Below, in pieces: positions 7,528 to 13,517 of a DNA stretch of 13,845 bases. The stretch is from Lachnospiraceae bacterium (GTDB lineage: Bacteria; Bacillota_A; Clostridia; Lachnospirales; Lachnospiraceae). The notes beneath the pieces are model-generated. The model made no database searches, had not been told where the DNA came from, and saw only the letters and a list, made by a program, of their open reading frames with translations. Location of the stretch: contig SFGN01000069.1 of the NCBI GenBank assembly GCA_004556565.1, forward strand, positions 1 through 13,845, written 5' to 3'. How positions within the stretch are numbered: position 1 is the first letter of the stretch; the number at the start of each line of letters is the position of its first letter. The position numbers and the translations under genes were made by a program.

Positions 7528-8780
7528 TTAACAATCTCCGCTATTTCGTTTTCTAATACTGTATACCCATTACTATTAAAATGTAAGCCATCATAAGTAT
7601 ACATTTTATTTAGATTGCCATAAGAGTCTTTTAAAACGTGATCCAAGCTAATAAACTTCGCAAAATCTACATTCTCTCGAAGATAAGAATTTAAATCATT
7701 AATTATTCTATTATCTCGATCAATACGCCCAAAAACAGGAGGAACCGACAATAAATAAATTTTTGATGCAGCATTTTTCTTCTTTATATACTGGCATGTT
7801 TTCTTCAAATACCACAATGTGTCTTCTTTTTTCCAATCACTAACAACTATATCATTAGTTCCAAAAAAGATGAAAACAAACTCTCCGAAATTAACAATCA
7901 GCTCTTTCTCAATAATATATTCATAGTACTCCTTCGAGTTTATACCAGCGATACCTAAGTTATTAACTTCTATATCATTTATTTTTTTTACGTCCCAATA
8001 ATCAAACAGCGAGTGTCCAATTAAAGTTATATCACTTACACTATCAAATTCATTTCGTTTCTCATTGATTCTATTATGTATGTTTTGATAAAGTATTTTT
8101 TGTCTATTTTTTTTTTGCTGAATGGTAATTGCAAGTTCGAAATCCATTCTATCATCTATATCTAAAGAGCTTTCCTTATCCATAATATAAGCTAGTGAAT
8201 AGCGACCAAAAAAATGCTTTGTATGAAGATAATGCTGCTTATTAGCTATAAATATAGCTCCATTCGGATGATATTCTACTATTGAGTTTCGATTATATTT
8301 ACTATAATCAAGGTCAAAAAAAGACAGTGTCGAGTAATCATCTAATGGTCTAATTATTTGTGATGGCTTATTGCTTCTAGTAACAGAAACAATACATTGG
8401 TATTTTTCTAAAGTTTGATATAACTTTACAGCCTCAATAATATGGGTCGAATCTCTAAAGGGTGAAGTTGGTTGTAATAAAGCAAAGCTCTCATAATCAG
8501 TATATATACTTAACGCATGTTTTATAAATTCAAATGATGATGCTTTATCAGTTGCTAGTTCTTCCGGTCTCAGCAAAAAATCAGCACCATATGACTCTGC
8601 TATTGCTCCATACTGTTCGGAGTCAGTTGTCACAATTACTTTCTCAAACATTTCTGACTGCAAGGCAGCTTCAATTGTATAAGCAAGAAGAGGTTTATCT
8701 ATCAGCATCAAAGCATTTTTATTTCTCAACCCTTTAGATCCACTACGGGCTGGAATTATCGCAATAATTTTTGTTCTCAT
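7524..8780 (-). CDS. neuA: NeuA, CMP-Neu5Ac synthetase fused to SGNH O-acetylesterase
   Basis: This 418-residue two-domain cytoplasmic protein has an N-terminal domain (about 1-222) that is a CMP-sialic acid synthetase, activating Neu5Ac with CTP. It shows IPARSGSKGLRNKN (9-22, the CTP-binding loop with R12), LLQPTSPFR (101-109) and the metal-site LDIDD (206-210). The C-terminal domain (about 250-418) is an SGNH hydrolase with IGHSLFD (nucleophile S257), NLGIAG (274-279), FFGTNDI (N309) and the DGLH pair (D397, H400). This domain is established in E. coli K1 as a sialyl O-acetylesterase. In block I the usual GDS is GHS, so the Asp is replaced by His. An A10 run (8107-8116) lies in codons 222-225, exactly between the domains. 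The start is ATG with an AGGGGGA Shine-Dalgarno; the TAATG overlap couples it to neuB. Confidence 0.97.
   Translation of the reverse strand: MRTKIIAIIPARSGSKGLRNKNALMLIDKPLLAYTIEAALQSEMFEKVIVTTDSEQYGAIAESYGADFLLRPEELATDKASSFEFIKHALSIYTDYESFALLQPTSPFRDSTHIIEAVKLYQTLEKYQCIVSVTRSNKPSQIIRPLDDYSTLSFFDLDYSKYNRNSIVEYHPNGAIFIANKQHYLHTKHFFGRYSLAYIMDKESSLDIDDRMDFELAITIQQKKNRQKILYQNIHNRINEKRNEFDSVSDITLIGHSLFDYWDVKKINDIEVNNLGIAGINSKEYYEYIIEKELIVNFGEFVFIFFGTNDIVVSDWKKEDTLWYLKKTCQYIKKKNAASKIYLLSVPPVFGRIDRDNRIINDLNSYLRENVDFAKFISLDHVLKDSYGNLNKMYTYDGLHFNSNGYTVLENEIAEIVK
8107..8116 (-). repeat. A10 homopolymer at the neuA domain boundary
   Basis: Ten T on the plus strand read as A10 in the neuA coding strand, spanning codons 222-225 (CAA AAA AAA AAT). 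It is the longest homopolymer I noticed in the window. Gain of one A gives TAG directly after the run, hence a 225-residue product. Loss of one A gives a stop after 22 further codons past the tract, hence a product of about 247 residues. Either product would be the synthetase domain without the esterase. Confidence 0.9.
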
Positions 8781-9820
8781 TATTCCCCCTGATTTTTGAA
8801 TTCGCTATGAATTATTAATTCATCTGGAATAAAGTCTTGCTCTGCAATTTTACCCAATAAATTATACCACTCCATCGGACTGATACCATTACCAGGTCTT
8901 TTTGTTGTTATATTTTTTTCTGAAAAAACCTCACCTTTTTTTATCTCTGTTTTAGCTATAATAGACTTTCTTGCTACGATTTTATTCTTCCTTTCTGAAG
9001 CTGTAACCACTTTACTATTTGAACCTAAAGATTTTTCAACACACCTGACCCCAATACAAAGATGTTTCAGTTCATCAGGTTCTATTGAGGCCAAATGATC
9101 TGGGCCAGACATAGATTTATCTAAAGTGAAATGTTTTTCAATAAAAGTTATTCCATAAGGCACCGCCGCAATAGCTGCATAAAACCCGCTAGAATGATCA
9201 GAGAAGCCTATGTTATTCTTAGGGAAGTGTTTTTTCAAATCATTAATAGCATTAAGGTTTACATCCTCAAAGGGCGTTGGATATTCAGTATTGCAATGTA
9301 ATATTGTAATATTATCAACCGGAACTTTATTATTTATAAAAATAGAAACAGACTGTTTTATCTCATCAATAGTAGCCATTCCTGTTGATATGATTATTTT
9401 CTTATCAGGGATCGGAAGCTTGGCTATTTTTTCAAGATACGGTAAATTCAATAACTCACCTGAAGGGATTTTCCATATTTTTTGTTTCAAAGATGCTAAA
9501 AAATCAATAGAGTCTTCGTCAAAAGGGGTAGAAAAAACATCTAAATTTAAACTGACTGCATATTCCATTAGATGGAGATAATCGTCATACTTCATTTCAA
9601 GCTTTTTTGTCATTTCTAACTGAGATTCTAATTCTCCTGTGTTTTTTATTTGATACTCTGCCTTAGGTGCAATAGCTGAAATTAATTTATCAGCTTTAAA
9701 TGTTTGGAATTTTACTGCATTAACACCGGCCTCTTTGGCTTTTAATATCATTTCTCTTGCAATATCAACACTACCATTATGGTTGCAACCAATTTCAGCA
9801 ACGATATATATATTACTCAT
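8780..9820 (-). CDS. neuB: NeuB, N-acetylneuraminate synthase
   Basis: This 346-residue cytoplasmic enzyme condenses ManNAc with phosphoenolpyruvate to give Neu5Ac. The N-terminal TIM barrel (about 1-280) carries AEIGCNHNGS (8-17), VKFQTFK (36-42), STPFDEDS (97-104), HCNTEYPTP (175-183), GFSDHSSG (205-212), EKHFTLDK (228-235) and GPDH (239-242), the conserved PEP and metal-binding blocks of the NeuB family. The C-terminal antifreeze-like SAF domain (about 285-346) carries KRPGNG (307-312); its arginine corresponds to the residue known to reach into the partner's active site in the domain-swapped dimer. The ATG overlaps the neuD stop (ATGA, 9817-9820) and has a strong GGGGGA just upstream. The TAA shares one base with the neuA start. 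All expected motifs are present. Confidence 0.97.
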   Translation of the reverse strand: MSNIYIVAEIGCNHNGSVDIAREMILKAKEAGVNAVKFQTFKADKLISAIAPKAEYQIKNTGELESQLEMTKKLEMKYDDYLHLMEYAVSLNLDVFSTPFDEDSIDFLASLKQKIWKIPSGELLNLPYLEKIAKLPIPDKKIIISTGMATIDEIKQSVSIFINNKVPVDNITILHCNTEYPTPFEDVNLNAINDLKKHFPKNNIGFSDHSSGFYAAIAAVPYGITFIEKHFTLDKSMSGPDHLASIEPDELKHLCIGVRCVEKSLGSNSKVVTASERKNKIVARKSIIAKTEIKKGEVFSEKNITTKRPGNGISPMEWYNLLGKIAEQDFIPDELIIHSEFKNQGE

Positions 9821-10440
9821 TCATTCCCCCTAATTAATCTTGTTGGAGTCCCAGCAACTACAACATTACTTGGTATATTTCTAATTACAACCGACCCAGA
9901 ACCAATAATACTCTTTGAGCCTAGCTTCAACTGGCCATTTACAACAGTACAGCTACCAACAAAAGTTTCTTCTCCAACAGAAACATCACCATTAAGTACA
10001 ACATTAGTAGAGATATTGCTACAGCAGCCTATTTCATTACCATGTTCAATTAAACTCCTAGTATTTATTACAACGGCATCATGTATTCTAGTATCACGGT
10101 TAAGTATACACATTTTACCAATAAAAATTCCATCACCCAGTATAATATTTGGTGATAGAATAGCAGTTTTATCTATAATGTTAATTAAGCGTAGATTATG
10201 TTTTCTTATGATGTTTAAATAGTGCTTCCTAGTTGATGGTTTGCCTATCCCAATAAAATAATAATAATTATCCTTATTCTCGATGTCTGCAATATCATTA
10301 CCTAATATTGGATATGATTGATGATAACCACTTTTATATTTATCGATAAATCCTATTAACTCGTAATGTTTATGATTTAAGCTGTCAATTATAGATTTTG
10401 AAAAACCACCCGCACCAAATATTATTAACTTTTTACTCAT
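9817..10440 (-). CDS. neuD: NeuD, sialic acid O-acetyltransferase
   Basis: This 207-residue protein of the PglD/NeuD left-handed beta-helix acyltransferase family has an N-terminal Rossmann-like half (GAGGFSKSI, 9-17) and a C-terminal half (about 95-190) of hexapeptide repeats such as IILGDGIFIG, EIGCCSNIS, SVGEETFVG and KLGSKSIIG. H133 in IEHGNEIG matches the catalytic histidine position of PglD-type enzymes. In E. coli K1, NeuD has been reported to O-acetylate monomeric sialic acid using acetyl-CoA, opposite in effect to the NeuA esterase. It is the first neu gene after kpsT, 49 nt downstream, the only real gap in the operon. Its Shine-Dalgarno is modest (GAG about 9 nt before the ATG). Such proteins probably work as trimers. 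Confidence 0.94.
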   Translation of the reverse strand: MSKKLIIFGAGGFSKSIIDSLNHKHYELIGFIDKYKSGYHQSYPILGNDIADIENKDNYYYFIGIGKPSTRKHYLNIIRKHNLRLINIIDKTAILSPNIILGDGIFIGKMCILNRDTRIHDAVVINTRSLIEHGNEIGCCSNISTNVVLNGDVSVGEETFVGSCTVVNGQLKLGSKSIIGSGSVVIRNIPSNVVVAGTPTRLIRGNE

Positions 10441-10460
10441 GATATGTCTCAGTTAAATAT

Positions 10461-10481
10461 TTCCAAGGCATAATATTGGAA
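10461..10481 (-). repeat. Inverted repeat in the kpsT-neuD gap
   Basis: TTCCAA (10461-10466) and TTGGAA (10476-10481) are perfect 6-bp inverted arms around a 9-nt loop. They lie in the 49-nt gap at the region 3/region 2 junction. In RNA this would be a weak A/U-rich hairpin with no T-run after it, so it is not a classical terminator. It could modulate RNA processing or stability, or be chance. Confidence 0.5.
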
Positions 10482-10489
10482 TGTAACCA

Positions 10490-11149
10490 CTATAGGTCTT
10501 TTTTGTAATCAGCAATGGCTTCCGTAACATTTTTATAAAATTTACCTTGCCCCTCTTTGTTAAGATAAATAGCAACATCACAATACTCCTTTAAAGCTCG
10601 TTCACTATGTGACACCATTATTAAATGAGATTTTTCTCTTATTTTATCGAATATATCTGAACATTTCTTTTTAAACTTTGCGTCTCCAACAGCAGTGATT
10701 TCATCAATAAGATAATAGTCGAATTTAAAAGCCATACTTAATCCAAAAGCTAACCTTGACCTCATGCCAGAAGAATAAGTTTTAATGGGCATATCGAAAT
10801 ATTTTCCGAGTTCGGAAAACTCTTCAACAAAATCAACCCTCTCATTTAACTCATCGCGTTTTGCATATAGTCGGGCAACAAATTTAACATTTTCACGACC
10901 GGTTAAACTTCCTTGAAATCCACCAGCCAATCCAACGGGCCATGAAATTTTATGTTCTGTAATAATGTTCCCACTATCAGGACGATCTATACCACCAATT
11001 ATCCGAAGTAAAGTTGATTTACCGGCTCCATTTTGACCAATCAGGGCAATGTTATAGCCTTTAGGAAAAATAATATTCAAATTTTTAAAAACATAATGCC
11101 GCCCAGTGGGCGTGCGATAAGACTTCGTCAAATTCTCAATCTTAATCAT
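10490..11149 (-). CDS. kpsT: KpsT, ABC exporter ATPase for capsule
   Basis: This 219-residue cytoplasmic ATPase works with KpsM to export the lipid-linked polysaccharide across the inner membrane. Walker A is GQNGAGKS (38-45). The signature is the degenerate YSSGMRSR (125-132), typical of polysaccharide exporters. Walker B is YYLIDE (145-150, catalytic E150) and the H-loop is H181. The length is normal for KpsT, which lacks the C-terminal carbohydrate-binding domain found in O-antigen exporters such as Wzt. The ATG overlaps the kpsM stop (ATGA, 11146-11149). Base composition declines from kpsM through kpsT towards neuD; kpsT is already more AT-rich than kpsM, consistent with known recombination of serotype cassettes near this end. 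Confidence 0.97.
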   Translation of the reverse strand: MIKIENLTKSYRTPTGRHYVFKNLNIIFPKGYNIALIGQNGAGKSTLLRIIGGIDRPDSGNIITEHKISWPVGLAGGFQGSLTGRENVKFVARLYAKRDELNERVDFVEEFSELGKYFDMPIKTYSSGMRSRLAFGLSMAFKFDYYLIDEITAVGDAKFKKKCSDIFDKIREKSHLIMVSHSERALKEYCDVAIYLNKEGQGKFYKNVTEAIADYKKDL

Positions 11150-11922
11150 GATGTCAGCATTGCCTCTTCACGCGTTCGGTATAATGCCAGGCCGATGAAC
11201 AGGGTGACCAGAGTAAACATTGCAAGGTAGTTCAGACTCACGCCTTCACTGATATAGCCAGGCATAACTGCCTCGCGGCTTAACTCCACAACATGCACTA
11301 ATGGGTTCCAGAGTAGATATGACCAGTATTGTTTTGGAATCGAGTGTAGAGGGAACATGATGCAGGAGATGAAATACAGCGGCTTAAGCAGTATCGGCAG
11401 GACCTTTTGCATTTCAGGAAAGGTTTTACCAACGACCATAAATATTAAGCCGACGCCACATGAAAGAATGATTAACAAACTCCAGGTGAGCACAAGTTGT
11501 AAAAAGTTTGTAATTTCGAAATATTCGCCTGTCATCCAGACGATAAGCATGAGCAAAATATAAACAGCAACGTAAATCAGTGTCTCAAGCAGTGCACGTG
11601 CAATGATCGTATCGATGGGTTTTACTGGTCGATAATTAAACAGTCCCTGGTTCGCTTCAATAGCACCAATAGAACGTTTGCTAATACTACTAAAGATAAA
11701 AAAGGGAATCAGGCCATTAAGTAAAAACACCGGGAACGAGATGTCTGGCATAGTGCGGTGCATAACGTAACCCAAAATTCCCAACAGTATCAGCAAATGC
11801 GCGGAGGGTTCAAGAATCGCCCACAAATACCCCAGACGAAACTTACCAAAGCGTGTTCGTATTTCTCGTAGAAATAATGCCTCTACGGTGACTTTCTGAA
11901 CTTCAAATCCACTTCTTGCCAT
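11146..11922 (-). CDS. kpsM: KpsM, ABC exporter permease for capsule
   Basis: This 258-residue inner-membrane permease (ABC-2 family) is the transmembrane half of the KpsMT exporter. Six hydrophobic segments are visible at about 31-54, 60-80, 104-130, 140-165, 173-195 and 229-247, after a short amphipathic cytoplasmic N-terminus. I start at the ATG at 11922, giving the family's usual length. The frame is open to a TTG at 11982, but that extension is read through the JUMPstart/ops element and is not expected to be coding. The SD before the ATG is poor: AGGA lies about 12 nt upstream. This suits RfaH-assisted ribosome recruitment at the nearby ops. It is the first gene of the region 3 + region 2 transcript. 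Confidence 0.97.
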   Translation of the reverse strand: MARSGFEVQKVTVEALFLREIRTRFGKFRLGYLWAILEPSAHLLILLGILGYVMHRTMPDISFPVFLLNGLIPFFIFSSISKRSIGAIEANQGLFNYRPVKPIDTIIARALLETLIYVAVYILLMLIVWMTGEYFEITNFLQLVLTWSLLIILSCGVGLIFMVVGKTFPEMQKVLPILLKPLYFISCIMFPLHSIPKQYWSYLLWNPLVHVVELSREAVMPGYISEGVSLNYLAMFTLVTLFIGLALYRTREEAMLTS

Positions 11923-11948
11923 TTGATGATGTGATCCTAATCTCTTCA

Positions 11949-11989
11949 GGTACGCTACCGCCCTTGGCTTAACAGCTACCAATACACTG
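11949..11989 (-). promoter_or_regulatory. JUMPstart element
   Basis: Read on the minus strand, this 41-nt stretch matches the JUMPstart consensus found ahead of polysaccharide operons: CAGTG, then GGTAGCTGTTAAGCC, then GGGCGGTAGCGTACC. It lies 27-67 nt upstream of the kpsM ATG. JUMPstart elements contain ops and are required for RfaH-dependent antitermination, so this site should control all genes from kpsM to neuS. Confidence 0.95.
11952..11962 (-). promoter_or_regulatory. ops element (RfaH recruitment site)
   Basis: GGCGGTAGCGT on the minus strand is an exact match to the ops core. It ends 29 nt before the kpsM start. By established mechanism it pauses RNA polymerase, is exposed on the non-template strand and recruits RfaH, which suppresses Rho-dependent termination and helps load ribosomes. 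Confidence 0.96.
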
Positions 11990-12088
11990 GAGGTAATACT
12001 TGTTTGTAACTGGATAAAATTTACTCAGACGGTTTGACCTTTTTAATAGCCGCAAAAAAATTTCAGCAGAAATTATTTCCGCAGGGAT

Positions 12089-12102
12089 AAATAGATCTAT
12101 TT
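12089..12102. repeat. 14-bp perfect palindrome in the kpsM leader
   Basis: AAATAGATCTATTT is its own reverse complement. A nearby direct repeat, TATTTCCG, occurs at 12074-12081 and again at 12098-12105, overlapping the palindrome. It lies about 170 nt upstream of kpsM and could be a dimer-binding operator or chance. I do not recognise it as a named site. Confidence 0.6.
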
Positions 12103-12227
12103 CCGTCTCGTTTCTTCTAATCCATTCTTCAGGCATGAATGTATTCGGTCTTCTGGTAATTTCAGAAAACTGGCCGTTTTAGAATGCAGAGTTAATTTCT
12201 CAGGAAATTATTTTTTGTTATTACTGT

Positions 12228-12240
12228 TAACTACTTGATT
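12228..12240 (-). promoter_or_regulatory. Candidate IHF binding site
   Basis: On the minus strand AATCAAGTAGTTA fits the IHF consensus WATCAANNNNTTR at every fixed position. It lies inside the leader, about 425 nt downstream of the inferred PR3 start and about 305 nt upstream of kpsM. IHF is known to affect group 2 capsule expression, but I cannot say that this site is the one used. Confidence 0.4.
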
Positions 12241-12473
12241 ATAATATCCCCTATGGATTTTATGCGTAACAACACCTGCAATCTGTTTCAAACCAGAACG
12301 CACGCGATTGATTACCAATAAATTGTTCACCGAGAAACTATTTCCCTATTTAAAATTCACTCGTGTACTTCTTATTTATATCTACAGCCCCCTCTTTACA
12401 GCCATATTTGTGATTTATATCACATTTAAATGGTGTTATTTAAGTTGCATCAATAATCCCGAAGGTAATTATT

Positions 12474-12588
12474 TTCGTCGATTAAAATATACATCTTGAT
12501 TATTTTGTGTATTTATTTTAACCAGTGTTACAACCAACACCATCCCTCAGTAGATATACCTGAGCAGACATTTCTTAAAATCGACGAA
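12474..12588. repeat. Spaced inverted repeat in the leader
   Basis: TTCGTCGATT (12474-12483) and AATCGACGAA (12579-12588) are perfect 10-bp inverted arms, 95 nt apart, in otherwise AT-rich DNA. Both arms fall in the transcribed leader, so the RNA could close a long-range stem enclosing the small CTCAG/CTGAG hairpin. Function unknown. Confidence 0.55.
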
Positions 12589-12662
12589 TAGTTTCCCTGG
12601 AAATTATTATGCTTATTTGAAATTCCCTTTCTGATTATCTCCTGTAATTTTACTAATTTCCA

Positions 12663-12700
12663 GGCTACACAAAATACAGATCACATAAGAATTATCCTAT
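12663..12700 (-). promoter_or_regulatory. Probable PR3 promoter of kpsMT-neu
   Basis: The K5 PR3 start is reported about 741 nt upstream of the kpsM ATG, which maps to about 12663 here. A plausible -10 TATTTT (minus strand, 12671-12676) sits 7 nt before it. No good -35 is present at the expected place (TAGGAT), which agrees with the published description of PR3 as having a -10 but no -35. The placement rests on that distance and on the visible -10. Confidence 0.6.
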
Positions 12701-12979
12701 ATGTTTTTACCTATCAATTGTTACTCAATGATTTATTACAACTATTAATAATCATAATGTGTCAAAACACTTAAGCATCTTTACAGTCTTAGAAAGATGT
12801 CGATTAACGAAGGCTACATGGTGAAAAACAGGTTCCTTCAGTGTTACCGAATATTCCGTGGTGGTCTGGAGGGAGATAATTCTTGCCACATCGAAACTCA
12901 GCCCGGTGAGCGGGTTTGACAGTTCCGCACTCACCATTGGGCTAAGGGTTATCAGGTGGGGTTAAGGAAATGGCAATAC
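12664..12979. other. Gap between gspM and the capsule promoter, with a doubtful 61-codon frame
   Basis: These 316 nt separate the gspM stop from the PR3 start. An open frame of 61 codons (12752-12937, minus, ATG) is present but has no Shine-Dalgarno and no recognisable motif, so I do not call it a gene. Composition is GC-richer from about 12800 rightwards and AT-rich to the left, so the edge between backbone and capsule island probably lies near 12750-12800. No tRNA end or direct repeat marking an attachment site is visible. Confidence 0.5.
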
Positions 12980-13516
12980 CTACCCCCGTCCAAACTCCAG
13001 CCGCTGCACATTCACCATCCCAGGCTTCTCAGCAGCACTGACATCAATTTGTGTCACCCGCAGCGCATATTTTTCATCCAGTGCGTTTAACCTTTTCAGA
13101 AGGTCATTAAACACCACAGGTTCTATCCAGACCTGAATATTCTCCCCACGCTCGGCTATCCGCTTGATGACCACCGAGTGCGCGGAAGCACTGTCACTGA
13201 TGACCCGCGATACCTGCGCAGGCGTTGTTGTGGCAGATTTTCGCGCTGCAATAATATCCGGCGCGGCGTTCTTCAGTCGGGTGTTCATTGCCACCAGCTG
13301 TTGCAACATCGTCTCCTGTTGTTCTATCCGTTCGCTCAACGGCTGCCAGATGAGGACGTAATATCCGACGCTAAACAGGAACACCACCGCTGCCAGTAAC
13401 ATGCCCTTTTCGCGCGGAGAACGCCCCGCCAGGTGTTGTGTCAGCCAGTGTTCGCCACGGCTTAACTGGCGTTCACGCCATTGCTGAAAATAGTGAATAA
13501 ATTTATCGCGTAACAT
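12980..13516 (-). CDS. gspM: GspM, type II secretion inner-membrane platform protein
   Basis: This 178-residue bitopic inner-membrane protein, of the YghD type in E. coli, is part of the type II secretion assembly platform with GspL. It shows a basic cytoplasmic N-terminus (about 1-37), one membrane helix (about 38-56, GMLLAAVVFLFSVGYYVLI), a short coiled-coil-like stretch (60-85), and a C-terminal periplasmic domain with a ferredoxin-like pattern ending in NVQRLEFGRG. I chose the ATG at 13516 because the gspL TAA ends one base before it (TAACATG) and because this gives the usual length; a longer frame upstream would lie inside gspL. It is host backbone flanking the capsule island, shown by its higher GC. 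Confidence 0.92.
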   Translation of the reverse strand: MLRDKFIHYFQQWRERQLSRGEHWLTQHLAGRSPREKGMLLAAVVFLFSVGYYVLIWQPLSERIEQQETMLQQLVAMNTRLKNAAPDIIAARKSATTTPAQVSRVISDSASAHSVVIKRIAERGENIQVWIEPVVFNDLLKRLNALDEKYALRVTQIDVSAAEKPGMVNVQRLEFGRG

Positions 13517-13517
13517 G

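Larger units (their letters stand above)
11923..12663 (-). other. Long leader between the PR3 promoter and kpsM
   Basis: These roughly 740 nt of AT-rich DNA contain no convincing gene. Besides JUMPstart they hold a 14-bp perfect palindrome (12089-12102), a perfect IHF consensus match (12228-12240), a 5-bp-arm hairpin CTCAG/CTGAG (12546-12564) and a 10-bp inverted repeat pair (12474-12483 with 12579-12588). A leader of about this length between PR3 and kpsM is established for the K5 locus. Its AT richness fits known H-NS and SlyA control of the group 2 promoters. Confidence 0.7.

Noticed and set aside
11923..11982. N-terminal extension of kpsM from TTG at 11982 (20 extra residues)
   Set aside because: The extension is a translation of the JUMPstart/ops element, starts with a rare TTG and would exceed the family's 258-residue length.
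12166..12180. AAAAC/GTTTT hairpin as a terminator in the leader
   Set aside because: Only a 5-bp A/T-rich stem with no following T-run; it would not terminate transcription.
12308..12499. 63-codon plus-strand frame in the kpsM leader
   Set aside because: It has no Shine-Dalgarno, its hydrophobic composition is expected from AT-rich DNA, it is antisense to the leader and shows no family motif.
12752..12937. 61-codon minus-strand frame between kpsM and gspM
   Set aside because: No ribosome binding site and no recognisable domain; kept only as a possible remnant.
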